From Rhodobacter sp. SGA-6-6 (lineage in GTDB: Bacteria > Pseudomonadota > Alphaproteobacteria > Rhodobacterales > Rhodobacteraceae): a stretch of DNA of 64,000 bases. The DNA lies in contig NZ_JAAKGP010000002.1 of NCBI RefSeq assembly GCF_011043545.1, positions 548,759 to 612,758 on the forward strand. Reading direction: 5' to 3'. Shown piece after piece: positions 52,649 through 63,074 of this stretch (position 1 is the stretch's first letter; every line of letters starts with the position of its first letter). Position numbers and translations under genes: made by a program. The notes under the pieces are model-generated. The model was not told the origin of the DNA, did no database searches, and saw only the letters and a program-made list of their open reading frames with translations.

Positions 52649-52721
52649 GCGAGAAGTCCTTTTCGCATTTTCGAACCGCAAAACCGGTTCCCACTTTTGC
52701 TGAAAATGCTCATCGCGCCCC
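52649..52721. repeat. Short palindromic repeat in the mgdA-mgdB gap
   Basis: The 73-base gap contains CGCATTTTCGAACCGCAAAA, then CCGGTTCCCACTTTTGCTGA and AAATGC. The inverted words GCATTTTC/GAAAATGC (at its two ends) and AACCGCAAAACCGGTT-like halves form a long imperfect stem. The wording closely resembles a mobile intergenic mosaic element common in alphaproteobacteria. Sits inside an operon, so it would fold in the mRNA. Confidence 0.55.
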
Positions 52722-53972
52722 TCAATGCAGGTTCGGCTGGGCACCCTGGCCCTTTTCGTCGATCATCAGCCCCTTGAGGAAGCGATCGAAACGATAGGCC
52801 CGGGCCACCTTGTGCGGCTCGTCCTTCGCCATCAGATGCGCGAAGCACCAGCCGCTGGCGGGGGTCGCCTTGAACCCGCCGTAGCACCAGCCGCCGTTGA
52901 AATAGAGCCCCTCGACCGGGGTGCGGTCGATGATGGGCGAGCCGTCCATCGACATGTCCATGATCCCGCCCCAGGTGCGCAAGAGCCGCGCCCGGCCGAT
53001 GGCCGGCATCAGCGCCATGCCCCCTTCGGCCACGTCCTCGATCACCGGCAGGTTGCCCCGCTGGGCATAGGAGTTGTAGCCGTCGATGTCGCCGCCGAAC
53101 ACCAGCCCGCCCTTGTCGGACTGGCTGACGTAGAAGTGCCCGGCGCCGAAGGTGATCACCCCGTCGATCAGCGGCTTCAGCCCCTCCGACACGAAGGCCT
53201 GCAGGACATGGCTTTCCATCGGCAGCCGCATCCCGGCGTGCGCCATCACCTTGCTGGACGACCCGGCCACCGCCACGCCCACCTTCTTCGCGCCGATGAA
53301 GCCGCGGGTGGTCTCCACCCCCTTGATGCGCCCCTGCTCGATCCGCATCCCGGTGACTTCGCAGTTCTGGATCAGGTCCACCCCGCGCATGTCGGCGCCG
53401 CGGGCATAGCCCCAGGCCACCGCGTCGTGCCGCACTGTGCCGCCGCGCCGCTGCGCCAGCCCGCCCTTGATCGGGAAGCGGGCGTTGTCGAAGTTCAGCC
53501 AAGGATACATCGCCCGGACCTGCTCGCGGTCCAGCAGATCGGCATCGGCGCCGTTCAGGATCATCGCATTGCCGCGCCGGGTGAAGGCGTCGCGCTGCGC
53601 GTCGGTGTGGATCAGGTTCAGGATGCCGCGCTGGCTGACCATCGCGTTGTAGTTGAAGTCCTGCTCCAGCCCTTCCCACAGTTTCAGCGAGAATTCATAG
53701 AACGGCTCGTTGCCGTCCAGCAGGTAGTTCGACCGGATGATCGTGGTGTTGCGGCCGACGTTGCCGCCGCCGAGATAGCCCTTCTCGATCACCGCGATGC
53801 GCGCCTGCCCGAACTCCTTGGCCAGGTAATAGGCCGTCGCCAGCCCGTGCCCGCCGCCGCCGACGATGACGAAATCATACTCCGCCTGCGGCGCCGGATC
53901 GCGCCAGACGGGCTTCCAGCCCTTGTGGCCCGTCAGTGCCTCGGCAATCACCCGGAAACCGGAATAGCGCAT
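52722..53972 (-). CDS. mgdA: N-methylglutamate dehydrogenase, beta-type subunit (SoxB-like FAD/FMN oxidoreductase)
   Basis: A 416-residue flavoprotein of the DAO fold. FAD motif FVIVGGGGHGLATAYYLAKEFG near residue 35, IEKGYLGGGNVGRNTTIIRSNYL, and RRGGTVRHDAVAWGYARGAD where His182 aligns with the His that carries covalent FMN in heterotetrameric sarcosine oxidase. Active-site end GGWCYGGFKATPASGWCFAHLM. It would oxidise N-methylglutamate to glutamate. ATG 53972 follows an excellent AAAGGAGGGC. First gene of the operon. Confidence 0.88.
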   Translation of the reverse strand: MRYSGFRVIAEALTGHKGWKPVWRDPAPQAEYDFVIVGGGGHGLATAYYLAKEFGQARIAVIEKGYLGGGNVGRNTTIIRSNYLLDGNEPFYEFSLKLWEGLEQDFNYNAMVSQRGILNLIHTDAQRDAFTRRGNAMILNGADADLLDREQVRAMYPWLNFDNARFPIKGGLAQRRGGTVRHDAVAWGYARGADMRGVDLIQNCEVTGMRIEQGRIKGVETTRGFIGAKKVGVAVAGSSSKVMAHAGMRLPMESHVLQAFVSEGLKPLIDGVITFGAGHFYVSQSDKGGLVFGGDIDGYNSYAQRGNLPVIEDVAEGGMALMPAIGRARLLRTWGGIMDMSMDGSPIIDRTPVEGLYFNGGWCYGGFKATPASGWCFAHLMAKDEPHKVARAYRFDRFLKGLMIDEKGQGAQPNLH

Positions 53973-54166
53973 CCCGCGCCCTCCTTTGCCTGTTCGCCCC
54001 ATCTCTACTCCTGCCATCCGCGACACCGCTTCCGTTTCCGCCAAGGCCGCTGCGGTTTTCGCCATTCCCGCCGATGTGAGCAGGCCATCGCGCCGCAGGG
54101 GCGCCAAAGTTCCGCCCGATTGGTCCGGCAGAGCGAGGCGGAAAGGACAGGAGGGGGGAGTCGGCC

Positions 54167-54751
54167 GTGTCGCAGCAGGACCAGTTTCAGCAACGCCTGG
54201 ACCGCATCCGCCAGCAGGAGCAGCACAGCGGCGCCCCCGCGCCCTTGCCCGGCCGCGGCACCCCGCCTGCGGCCGGGCGGGAGATCGCCACCAATGCGCT
54301 CTACCCGCTGTCGCTGGCCGGGGCTTTCCTGCTGGGCCTGCTGGCCGTCGGCCTCGGCCGCTACATCCGCTTCCACCTCGCCGATGGCGCGGCGGGGGAC
54401 CAGACCAGCGACATGGACCTGCTGATCACCGTGGGCTTCGGCATGGCCGCCTCCTTCGTGCTGGCGCAGATGTTCCGGCTGTCCTCGAAAGAGCATGTCG
54501 GGCTGCAGGGGATCGGGGTGATGGTGGCGGTCTGCACCTTCCACAACCTGTTTCACTGGGCGCCGGGGCCGATGGCGGCGGTGTTCTCGCCCGGCTATGT
54601 CGCCGAGATGCAGGACCTGGCCCCCGCCAACACCGCCGTCTTCCGCGGCATGGTGTTCAACCTGGTGGAGCCTCCTGCCCCGGAGACCGCGGCCGGAGAG
54701 GAGGCGCAGCCCGCCGCCCCGCGCCTGCTGAAGCTGGACAGCGAGAAATAG
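54167..54751 (+). CDS. Hypothetical membrane protein
   Basis: A 194-residue protein with an N-terminal Gln- and Arg-rich soluble part (QQDQFQQRLDRIRQQEQHS), three to four hydrophobic segments (ALYPLSLAGAFLLGLLAVGLG; LITVGFGMAASFVLAQMF; GIGVMVAVCTFHNLFHW) and an Ala/Glu-rich tail. GTG 54167 follows AGGAGGGG. No family recognised; it is divergent from the mgd operon and precedes tRNA-Trp. Confidence 0.75.
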   Translation: MSQQDQFQQRLDRIRQQEQHSGAPAPLPGRGTPPAAGREIATNALYPLSLAGAFLLGLLAVGLGRYIRFHLADGAAGDQTSDMDLLITVGFGMAASFVLAQMFRLSSKEHVGLQGIGVMVAVCTFHNLFHWAPGPMAAVFSPGYVAEMQDLAPANTAVFRGMVFNLVEPPAPETAAGEEAQPAAPRLLKLDSEK

Positions 54752-54797
54752 CGCTTTCCCCGGCGGCCCGGGTCACGTTCGGCGATGATGGAGGGAA

Positions 54798-54873
54798 TGG
54801 CAGGGGCAGCAGGGCTCGAACCCGCGACCTACGGTTTTGGAGACCGTCGCTCTACCAGCTGAGCTATACCCCT
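54798..54873 (-). tRNA. tRNA-Trp (anticodon CCA)
   Basis: A complete 76-base cloverleaf on the minus strand. Acceptor AGGGGTA pairs with TGCCCCT, D-stem GCTC/GAGC, anticodon loop CTCCAAA giving CCA, T-stem GCGGG/CCTGC with the TTCGAGC loop, and the CCA end is encoded. It is about 2.2 kb from tuf2 in the transcription direction, as if left from a tuf-trnW-secE arrangement, but secE is not adjacent. Confidence 0.97.
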
Positions 54874-54887
54874 GTGGTCGGCGCAGG

Positions 54888-54915
54888 GGTTACGGCAGGC
54901 GGCGGGGAAGGTCAA
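54888..54915 (-). promoter_or_regulatory. Candidate promoter for tRNA-Trp
   Basis: Minus-strand TTGACC (54910-54915), a 16-base spacer and GTAACC (54888-54893) end 15 bases before the tRNA. Weak -10 likeness. Confidence 0.4.
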
Positions 54916-54937
54916 GGGATTCTCGCGGGCTGGCCGC

Positions 54938-55156
54938 TCACCACATCAGGATCGACCGGATCTGCGCGGGGATGTCGAAACCGTCGCCGTGGTGCAGCGC
55001 GCTGGACAGGGCGCTGGCCTGGGCCGGCGTCAGGTCCGACAGGTCGGCATCGGGCACATATTGCCGGATCTCGTATTCCTCGGTGGCGGTCAGCCCGGGT
55101 TCGCGGGGGACGCAGGCGGCCAGCAGAAGCAGGCAGAGGGGCAGCAGGCGGGTCAT
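54938..55156 (-). CDS. Small lipoprotein
   Basis: A 72-residue protein with signal MTRLLPLCLLLLAACVPRE: a lipobox LLAAC at about residues 11-15 makes Cys the likely lipid-modified residue. The short mature part (TATEEYEIRQYVPDADLSDLTPAQASALSSALHHGDGFDIPAQIRSILMW) is acidic. ATG 55156 follows GGAGAG. Function unknown. Longer frames to 55282 or 55361 are shadow extensions. Confidence 0.75.
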   Translation of the reverse strand: MTRLLPLCLLLLAACVPREPGLTATEEYEIRQYVPDADLSDLTPAQASALSSALHHGDGFDIPAQIRSILMW

Positions 55157-55200
55157 GCGGGTCTCTCCGAAACGACCCCAGCATAGCCCCTGCCCGCGCC

Positions 55201-55836
55201 TCAGGCCAGAGCCGCGGGATCGCCGGAGACCAGCGCGGGCAGCGCCGCCTCGATCCGCTCGGGCGGCCAGTCCCACCAGCACAGGTCCAGCAGATGCGCC
55301 ACCACCTCCGGCGCAAACCGCATCCGCAGCACGCGGGCCGGATTGCCCGCCACCACGGCATAATCCGGCACGTCGCGCGTCACCACCGCCCCGGCGCCGA
55401 CGATCGCGCCGTTGCCGATCCGCACTCCCGGCAGCACCAGCGCACCATGGCCGAGCCAGACATCATGGCCGATCCGCGTGTCCGGCAGGGTCTCGAAGGC
55501 GCCTTTGAACGCCTCCAGCGCCGTATGATCGAAGATCGCGAAAGGATAGGTCGTGGCGCCCTGCATGGCATGGTTGGCGCTGGCGGTGACGAAGCGCGCG
55601 CCATGGGCGATCTGGCAGAACTTGCCGATCACCAGCCGCTCGGGCGCGCCGGGATAGAGATAGGGCGCCAGCCGCGCCGCCCAATCCTCCGGCGGGTCGA
55701 AGTCATTGGCATAGCTGTAGTCGCCGACCGTGATGTTCGGATGGTCGATGACGGCGGGCAGATGCGCGATGCAGCGGTTCACGGTGCCGTCGGGAAACCG
55801 CATCGGATGGCGCAGGGTCGGGTCGAACAGCGGCAT
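55201..55836 (-). CDS. CatB/Vat-like O-acetyltransferase
   Basis: A 211-residue left-handed parallel beta-helix acyltransferase ([90 protein letters not shown]). The His in SANHAM corresponds to the catalytic His of the xenobiotic acetyltransferase group. Such proteins acetylate chloramphenicol, streptogramins or unknown small molecules; without a close match no resistance should be assumed. ATG 55836 follows GGAGATT. Confidence 0.85.
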   Translation of the reverse strand: MPLFDPTLRHPMRFPDGTVNRCIAHLPAVIDHPNITVGDYSYANDFDPPEDWAARLAPYLYPGAPERLVIGKFCQIAHGARFVTASANHAMQGATTYPFAIFDHTALEAFKGAFETLPDTRIGHDVWLGHGALVLPGVRIGNGAIVGAGAVVTRDVPDYAVVAGNPARVLRMRFAPEVVAHLLDLCWWDWPPERIEAALPALVSGDPAALA

Positions 55837-55852
55837 GGCAATCTCCGAAAGG

Positions 55853-56251
55853 TCACTCCCGGCCGAGGCAGCGGCGCATGTCGGCATGGGCGGCGCGGAT
55901 CAGCGCGGTCAGGGCAGCCTCGTCCGGCAGCGTCGCGGGCCGCAGCTTCACATGCCGCATCCGCTTGCCGGTGCCTTGAAGCAGCCCCGCCGGATCGTCC
56001 AGCCCGGCGCCGCGGAAGAACCCCACGTTCACATGCGCCCGGAAAACGTCGACATAGCCGAAGGCCGCCTCCTCGACGCAGGCAACCGGGCAGCCGTCAT
56101 GCAGCAACTCCCGCACATCCTCGCCGCAGCCGCGCATCACCCTGAACCAACGCCGCGCGAGGGCGCCGAGTTCCCCCGGCCGGTCATCGAACCAGCGCGC
56201 GACGGCGGGATCGTCGCGGCGGGCCGAGGGGAAAAGCATCAGCCGATCCAT
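55853..56251 (-). CDS. DUF1801 (YdhG-like) family protein
   Basis: A 132-residue protein with [57 protein letters not shown], the typical DUF1801 core. Structures in this family show a small alpha/beta fold; the role is unknown. ATG 56251 is chosen over 56296, whose extension is unconserved. It ends 16 bases before the acetyltransferase start, so the two may be co-transcribed. Confidence 0.75.
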   Translation of the reverse strand: MDRLMLFPSARRDDPAVARWFDDRPGELGALARRWFRVMRGCGEDVRELLHDGCPVACVEEAAFGYVDVFRAHVNVGFFRGAGLDDPAGLLQGTGKRMRHVKLRPATLPDEAALTALIRAAHADMRRCLGRE

Positions 56252-56409
56252 GGGCGAAGTGTGGCACGGCGGCACCCGGAATGCAAAAAAGGCCACCCGG
56301 AGAACGGCCCCTTACTCATAGGCCCGGTATCACCATCTTGCTGCCTTCCGATGCAAGCACTGGCGCATTAGCATCAGGGATTTCGACTCAGGCGGCGAGG
56401 GAGATGGGT

Positions 56410-56997
56410 ATGCAAAGTCTGGTTGTAGCCGTGAAGGAATGCGTGGATGCGCTGAAGATTTCCGGCAAGTGCGGCGAGAAAATCCTGAAACCCGCAATCC
56501 AGAACCATCTCACCCGCCTTGGTCTCGAAGCCGATGCTGAAGATCGGAGCCTCTTTCTTGGTGCGCAGCTTCCGGTCTGGCGGAGCAAGGATACGAGGGA
56601 AATCGAGGTGACCGCCGCGCGAAGAAAGATCGATCTGGTTGTGAGGCAGGATGGCAAGGTGATCGGTCTGATCGAAACCGAGAGTGATCTTAATGACCTG
56701 AGGCCAGTAGGAGTAACCCGAAGAAACGGACACTATGACGTCTACAGCATCGCCCGCGATGCCAGGGGCGCATGGTTTCATTCCTACAAGTCGCTCGAAC
56801 GGATGGCTGCTGCACTCTGGTATGACGCCGGTCTTGCGCCGGACGCACTCCCCAATGTCCAATCCGACGACCCCGGCGTTCATAACCCCAAGGGTCTGGA
56901 TTGTATCCTCGTGACCGGCAGATGCCGCCCCTCTGATCAAGCCATCCTAGCCCCACGCTTGTTGGCTCTCGGTGCCACGCTGATCGGAGCCAGCTAA
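56410..56997 (+). CDS. Unknown protein with PD-(D/E)XK nuclease-like core
   Basis: A 195-residue protein. The middle segment RKIDLVVRQDGKVIGLIETESDL gives an Asp-x(9-20)-(E/I)xE pattern like a degenerate PD-(D/E)XK nuclease core (D in KIDLVV, ETE in place of ExK). The region is noticeably richer in A/T than its neighbours and uses rarer codons, hinting at recent acquisition. No partner methyltransferase or DNA-binding protein is near. ATG 56410 follows AGGGAG; ATG 56404 is possible. Could also be a small protein of another fold. Confidence 0.5.
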   Translation: MQSLVVAVKECVDALKISGKCGEKILKPAIQNHLTRLGLEADAEDRSLFLGAQLPVWRSKDTREIEVTAARRKIDLVVRQDGKVIGLIETESDLNDLRPVGVTRRNGHYDVYSIARDARGAWFHSYKSLERMAAALWYDAGLAPDALPNVQSDDPGVHNPKGLDCILVTGRCRPSDQAILAPRLLALGATLIGAS

Positions 56998-57002
56998 ACA
57001 GG

Positions 57003-57028
57003 AAGGGCCGCCCCGAGGGACGGCCCTT
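57003..57028 (+). terminator. Terminator between the unknown gene and tuf2
   Basis: AAGGGCCG (57003-57010) pairs with CGGCCCTT (57021-57028), loop of 10, followed by TC. Lies 6 bases after the plus-strand stop; could work for both converging genes. Confidence 0.7.
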
Positions 57029-57064
57029 TCAATCTCACGCAAGGCGGGGTTCACCCCGCCATTC

Positions 57065-58240
<1,176 letters not shown>

Positions 58241-58300
58241 GGTCGGGCGCCCTTGCTCTCTGGGGGCCCGCAAAGGGGCCCTCGGTCTACTCGGGCGGCG

Positions 58301-58328
58301 GCTTAAAGGCTGGGGGCGGGAAAATCAA
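58301..58328 (-). promoter_or_regulatory. Candidate promoter of tuf2
   Basis: Minus-strand TTGATT (58323-58328), 16-base spacer, TTAAGC (58301-58306), giving a leader of about 55-60 bases. Fits the only gap upstream of tuf2. Confidence 0.5.
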
Positions 58329-58331
58329 GCC

Positions 58332-58994
58332 TCAGTTGGCCGGATCGGCCGGGGGCCCGACCACCTCCACCATGGGTTCCGGCGCGGGGTCGGCGGGTGC
58401 CTTCTTCGCTTCCTTGATCGTCTCGGCCCGGGCGGCCATCGCGGCCTCCAGTTCCTCGGCCGTCATGTCGAACCATTCGGGGTGTTCCAGCAGCCAGTCC
58501 TCGACCTTCTTCACCGCGTTGAAGGCCAGCGCCTCCATCTGCTGCTTCCGCGACCGGGTGATGCCGGTGCCGATCACCGTCTCGCCCGAGAGGCTTTCGA
58601 AGACGGTGATCTGGTGGCCTTCGGGGTTCAGCTTCTTCTGCGCCGCGTCGTCCCAGATGTTCGCCGTCACCACCAGGATCGACTTCGGCGCCGCCACCAC
58701 CGGGATGCCGGGCGGAGCCAAAGCATAGGCATCGACCGAGATGCCGATGTTGTAGAGCTTCGTCCCCTCGTAGCGGCCGAAGCGGTCGTCCACCGCCTTG
58801 ACGATGGCGGCCTCCCATTCGTCGGGCGTGGCCGGGCGGCTGATCGGCACCATCTCCACCTTGTCGGCCACCGCGATGTTCAGCCCCAGGGCGAACTCCC
58901 CCAGCGGCACCGGCGGCTCGGCCAGGTCGTTGCGGGCGCAGGCGGACAGGCCGGCCATCAGGCAAAGGGCAAGGCAAAGGCGCATCAGGGCCAT
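58332..58994 (-). CDS. Putative lipoprotein
   Basis: A 220-residue protein with signal MALMRLCLALCLMAGLSACARN: lipobox GLSAC makes Cys19 the likely lipid-modified residue. The body contains KVEMVPISRPATPDEWEAAIVKAVDDRFGRYEGTKLYNIGISVDAYALAPPGIPVVAAPKSILVVTANIWDDAAQKKLNPEG and a C-terminal Lys/Ala/Pro-rich tail. Resembles uncharacterised alphaproteobacterial lipoproteins; function unknown. GGAGTCGCC precedes the ATG. Confidence 0.75.
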   Translation of the reverse strand: MALMRLCLALCLMAGLSACARNDLAEPPVPLGEFALGLNIAVADKVEMVPISRPATPDEWEAAIVKAVDDRFGRYEGTKLYNIGISVDAYALAPPGIPVVAAPKSILVVTANIWDDAAQKKLNPEGHQITVFESLSGETVIGTGITRSRKQQMEALAFNAVKKVEDWLLEHPEWFDMTAEELEAAMAARAETIKEAKKAPADPAPEPMVEVVGPPADPAN

Positions 58995-59072
58995 CGGCGA
59001 CTCCGTTCGGGCTGACCGTCAGTCCTAGCGAAGCCCGCGCCCCGGCGCAACTTTCCCCGTCAACCTGCCCCG

Positions 59073-61376
59073 TCAGGTGAAGCGGTTGTCGCGCGGGAAG
59101 CCCCGCGGCGCCATTTTGCCCGCCCCGGCGCGCGGGCCCTGCCATTCGGAGAGGTCGGTCTCGGTCCGGGTGCGCCCCGCAGGGTCCTTCCAGGACAGGC
59201 CCTCGGCCAAGGCGAAGGTGATCGCATCCGACAACCCGCCGTCCTTGTATTTCTGCAGGCGGACACCCTTGCCCCTGGCCATCTCCGGCAGGTCTGCCAG
59301 CGGGAAGACCAGCAGCTTGCGGTTCTCGCCCACCACGGCGACATGGTCGCCGCGCACCGGCACGCAGACCGCGGCCTTCACCCCGTCCTTCACCGTCAGC
59401 ACCTGCTTGCCCGCCTTGGTCTGGGCCACCAGATCCTCGGCCGGCACGACGAAGCCGTCGCCGGCGTCCGAGGCGACCAGGTATTTCGCCCCCGGCCGGA
59501 ACGGGATCAGGTCGGTGATGCCGGTGTCGTTGGGCAGGTCCACCATCAGCCGGACCGGCTCGCCCATCCCCCGCCCGCCGGGCAGGTTGGCGCCGATCAG
59601 GGTGTAGAAGCGGCCGTTCTCGGCCACCAGCAGGATCTTGTCGGTGGTCTCGGCGTGGAAGGCGAAGCGGGGGCCGTCGCCGTCCTTGAACTTCTGCTCC
59701 AGGCTCAGGTCGACATGGCCCTTCATGGCGCGAATCCAGCCCATCTTCGAGCAGATCACGGTGATCGGCTCGCGCTCGATCATCGCCTCGAAGGGGACCT
59801 CCTCGACCTCGCCGGCCTCGGCGAAGGTGGTGCGGCGGTCGCCGCCCGGGGTGCCCTTGCCGTATTTGCGGCGGATGTCCTCAAGCTCCTCGCCGATCCG
59901 CTTCCATTGCAGCTTCTCGCTGTCCAGCAGGTCGGCCAGCCCGGCGCGTTCCGCCATCAGCGCGTCGCGCTCGGCCCGCAGTTCCAGTTCCTCCAGCCGG
60001 CGCAAGCTGCGCAGCCGCATGTTCAGGATCGCCTCGGCCTGGACCTCGGTCAGCTCGCCTTCGCCCGGCCCGGGGCTGCGGTAGTCCTTTTCGGACAGCG
60101 CCCGGGGATGCTCCCTGCCCCAGTTTTCCCGCATCAGGGCGGCCTTGGGGTCCTCGTCGTAGCGGATGATGTCGATCACCCGGTCGAGGTTCAGATAGGC
60201 GACGATGAAGCCTTCCAGCACCTCCAGCCGGTGGTCGATCTTCTCGATCCGGTGTTCGGACCGCCGCCGCAGCACCTCGCGCCGGTGGTCGAGGAAGGCG
60301 CGCAGCACCTCCTTCAGCCCGCAGACCCGCGGCACCCGGCCGTCGATCAGCACGTTCATGTTCAGGCTGAACCGGGTCTCCAGGTCGCTGTTGCGGTAGA
60401 GCGTGCCCATCAGCACCTCGGGGTCCACCGTCCGCGCCCGCGGCTCCAGCACGATCCGCACGTCCTCGGCGGATTCGTCGCGGACATCGGCCAGCAGCGG
60501 CACCTTCTTCAGCTGGATCAGCTCGGCCAGCTTCTCGATCAGCTTGGACTTCTGCACCTGGAAGGGGATTTCGGTGACGACGATCTGCCAGGTCCCGCGG
60601 CCCAGATCCTCCACCTGCCATTTCGCCCGGGTGCGGAAGGCGCCGCGGCCGGTCTCGTAGGCCTCCAGGATCGAGTCCCTCGGCTCCACCAGAACGCCGC
60701 CGGTGGGGAAATCGGGGCCGGGAATCAGCGCGACCAGATCGGCGGTGGTCGCCTCCGGCTGCTTCAGCAAGAGCTGGCAGCCGCGGACCAGTTCGTCGAG
60801 GTTGTGCGGCGGAATGTTGGTCGCCATCCCCACGGCGATGCCGCTGGCACCGTTGGCCAGCAGGTTGGGGAAGGCGGCGGGCAGCACCACCGGCTCTTCC
60901 AGCCGGCCGTCGTAGTTGGGGCGGAAATCGACGCAGGTCTCGTCGATGCCTTCCAGCAGCGCCTCGGTCAGCGCGGTGATCCGCGCCTCGGTGTAGCGGG
61001 AGGCCGCGGGGTTGTCGCCGTCGATGTTGCCGAAGTTGCCCTGCCCGTCGACCAGCGGGTAGCGCATGTTGAAATCCTGCGCCAGCCGCGCCATCGCGTC
61101 GTAGATCGCCGCATCGCCATGGGGGTGGAAGTCCCCCATCGTGTCGCCGCTGATCTTGGCCGACTTCAGGAAGCCCCCCGTCGGCGTCAGCCGCAGCCGC
61201 CGCATCGCCCAGAGGATTCGGCGGTGGACCGGCTTCAGCCCGTCGCGCGCATCCGGCAGGGCGCGGTGCATGATGGTGGACAGCGCATAGGTCAGATACC
61301 GCTCCCCGATCGCGCGGGACAGCGGTTCGGCCACGGTCAGGCCATAGGTCTTGTCGGTATCGTCGTCCTGGGACAT
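59073..61376 (-). CDS. parC: DNA topoisomerase IV subunit A
   Basis: A 767-residue type IIA topoisomerase A subunit. The 5Y-CAP domain has [87 protein letters not shown]; the catalytic Tyr is in ASRYTE. A beta-propeller C-terminal part follows. It decatenates daughter chromosomes with ParE (topoisomerase), not in this window. Named parC and not gyrA because it lacks the long GyrA C-terminal with a GyrA-box and has the shorter ParC-like propeller. ATG 61376 is the natural start. Confidence 0.93.
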   Translation of the reverse strand: MSQDDDTDKTYGLTVAEPLSRAIGERYLTYALSTIMHRALPDARDGLKPVHRRILWAMRRLRLTPTGGFLKSAKISGDTMGDFHPHGDAAIYDAMARLAQDFNMRYPLVDGQGNFGNIDGDNPAASRYTEARITALTEALLEGIDETCVDFRPNYDGRLEEPVVLPAAFPNLLANGASGIAVGMATNIPPHNLDELVRGCQLLLKQPEATTADLVALIPGPDFPTGGVLVEPRDSILEAYETGRGAFRTRAKWQVEDLGRGTWQIVVTEIPFQVQKSKLIEKLAELIQLKKVPLLADVRDESAEDVRIVLEPRARTVDPEVLMGTLYRNSDLETRFSLNMNVLIDGRVPRVCGLKEVLRAFLDHRREVLRRRSEHRIEKIDHRLEVLEGFIVAYLNLDRVIDIIRYDEDPKAALMRENWGREHPRALSEKDYRSPGPGEGELTEVQAEAILNMRLRSLRRLEELELRAERDALMAERAGLADLLDSEKLQWKRIGEELEDIRRKYGKGTPGGDRRTTFAEAGEVEEVPFEAMIEREPITVICSKMGWIRAMKGHVDLSLEQKFKDGDGPRFAFHAETTDKILLVAENGRFYTLIGANLPGGRGMGEPVRLMVDLPNDTGITDLIPFRPGAKYLVASDAGDGFVVPAEDLVAQTKAGKQVLTVKDGVKAAVCVPVRGDHVAVVGENRKLLVFPLADLPEMARGKGVRLQKYKDGGLSDAITFALAEGLSWKDPAGRTRTETDLSEWQGPRAGAGKMAPRGFPRDNRFT

Positions 61377-61518
61377 GGATGTTGTGTAGTGCGGCGGCGC
61401 GGCGCGGTCCAGCGGCAACACGCGCGGTAAGGGTTTCCGATCCCGGCTTTTTCCCTCTCACCCGCCGTCCGATCCATGTTACCAAAGGGGTATCTGCCGC
61501 CGCTGCCCCGGTAAAATC

Positions 61519-62088
61519 ATGTTCCGCCTTCTTGTGCCCCTTTGTGCTGCAATCTTCGTCACCCTGCTGATCGCGGGCGAGGACAAGGGGCAGTTGCGCC
61601 CCGGCCTTGCCGCCGCCGTTGCCGATGGCGAAGGGATCGTGGTGCTGGAACGCCGCCGCGCGCCGGAGGTGGTGGCGGTGGCCGAGGCGGTGGAGGCGGA
61701 ACCCGCGGGCGCCGCCCCGGTGGTGGAGCCGGTGGTCGAGACCGCCAGCTACACCCCGCCGGCCGAACCCGAAGCCGCCCGCACGGTCAGGCCCGAGCCG
61801 GTCTTCACCCTGTCCGCCCTGCCGACCACGACGATGGACATGGAAGAGATTCCCGCCGCCGAACCCGCCCCTGCACCGGCCTCGGGCGATGTCTGGTATG
61901 TCACAGCCAATGCGGTGAACGTGCGCGAGGGCCCCTCCACCGGCGCCGCCGTGGTGGACCGGCTGACCCGCGGCGAGGCGGTCGCGGTCAGCTTCGAGCC
62001 GGGCTCGGAATGGGCCCATGTGCGGATCGAGGGCGACGGGCTGGAAGGCTGGGTCGCGCTGCGCTTCCTGTCCCCCGAAGCGCCCTGA
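61519..62088 (+). CDS. SH3-domain (SH3b) secreted or membrane-anchored protein
   Basis: A 189-residue protein with an N-terminal signal or anchor (FRLLVPLCAAIFVTLLIAG), a low-complexity Ala/Pro/Glu/Val linker (residues about 40-115) and a C-terminal SH3b domain (DVWYVTANAVNVREGPSTGAAVVDRLTRGEAVAVSFEPGSEWAHVRIEGDGLEGWVALRFL). SH3b domains bind cell-wall or other ligands; here it may work in the envelope. Divergent from parC; 142 bases between them. Confidence 0.85.
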   Translation: MFRLLVPLCAAIFVTLLIAGEDKGQLRPGLAAAVADGEGIVVLERRRAPEVVAVAEAVEAEPAGAAPVVEPVVETASYTPPAEPEAARTVRPEPVFTLSALPTTTMDMEEIPAAEPAPAPASGDVWYVTANAVNVREGPSTGAAVVDRLTRGEAVAVSFEPGSEWAHVRIEGDGLEGWVALRFLSPEAP

Positions 62089-62163
62089 TCCATCGGAACT
62101 TCATTTGACGCCGGCCTGCCGACGCCCTAGCCCTGCGGCAAAAGCACAAGAATGGGCAGGCAC

Positions 62164-62988
62164 ATGGACAGGACGATTCTCATCACCGGCTGCTCCTCGG
62201 GCATCGGGCTGGATGCGGCGCGGGGGATGAAGGCCCGCGGCTGGCGGGTCTTCGCCACCTGCCGGCAGGAGGCGGACTGCAAGCGCCTGCACGAGGAAGG
62301 GCTGGAAAGCTTCCGCCTCGACTACGCCGACGAGGCCAGCATCGTGGCGGCGGTGGAGGAGGTGAAGGCCCGCGGCGGCCGTCTGGACGTGCTTTACAAC
62401 AACGGCGCCTTCGCCTGCCCCGGCGCGGTGGAGGACCTGCCCCGCGGCGCGCTGCGGGAAATCTTCGAGACCAACCTCTTCGGCTATCACGACCTGGCCA
62501 CGAGGGTGATTCCGCTGATGCGGGCGCAGGGCCACGGCCGGATCGTCAACTGCTCCTCCGTCCTCGGGCTGGTGGGGATGCGCTGGCGCGGCGCCTATGT
62601 CTCGACCAAGTTCGCCATGGAGGGGCTGACCGACGTGCTGCGGATCGAGATGCGCGGCACCGGCATCGACATCGTCCTGATCGAGCCCGGCCCGATCACC
62701 AGCCGCATCCGCGAGAATTCGGTGCCGCATTTCGAGAAATGGGTGGATTGGGAAGCCTCGCCCCGGGCCGAGGAATACCGCAGCCTGCTGCACCGGCTCT
62801 ACGACGCCAAGACCAAGCCGGACAGGTTCGAGTTGCCGGCCAGCGCGGTGACCAGGGCGCTGGTGCGGGCCTGCGAAAGCCCCCGGCCCCGCGCGCGCTA
62901 CTACGTCACCACGCCGACGCATCTGATGGGGATCGCCCGCCGCATTCTGCCCAACCGGGTGCTGGACTGGCTGGTCGCCAGGGTCTGA
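62164..62988 (+). CDS. Short-chain dehydrogenase/reductase
   Basis: A 274-residue SDR: NAD(P)-binding TGCSSGIG near residue 9, YNNGAFACPGAVED (NNAG-like), active Ser in NCSSVLGLVGMRW and the YVSTK catalytic Tyr/Lys pair, followed by GPITSRIRENS. Closest in style to bacterial SDRs acting on lipid-like or steroid-like ketones, but the substrate is unknown. The Met at 62164 starts the conserved domain; the ATG four codons earlier is possible. Confidence 0.88.
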   Translation: MDRTILITGCSSGIGLDAARGMKARGWRVFATCRQEADCKRLHEEGLESFRLDYADEASIVAAVEEVKARGGRLDVLYNNGAFACPGAVEDLPRGALREIFETNLFGYHDLATRVIPLMRAQGHGRIVNCSSVLGLVGMRWRGAYVSTKFAMEGLTDVLRIEMRGTGIDIVLIEPGPITSRIRENSVPHFEKWVDWEASPRAEEYRSLLHRLYDAKTKPDRFELPASAVTRALVRACESPRPRARYYVTTPTHLMGIARRILPNRVLDWLVARV

Positions 62989-63074
62989 TGCAGCGCAGGG
63001 GCGGCCCCATGGTCGGAATGTGACTTCGCATTCCGCCGGCTTTGGCCTAAACCCGGGGGCGACCGGAGGTGCCC

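Noticed and set aside
48863..53972. Classical sarcosine oxidase soxBDAG
   Set aside because: Context with gmaS and mgsABC and the altered delta subunit favour N-methylglutamate dehydrogenase; not fully excluded without enzyme tests.
55201..55836. Chloramphenicol or streptogramin resistance gene
   Set aside because: It belongs to the broad CatB/Vat-like family, but that alone does not show a resistance function, and the context is ordinary chromosome.
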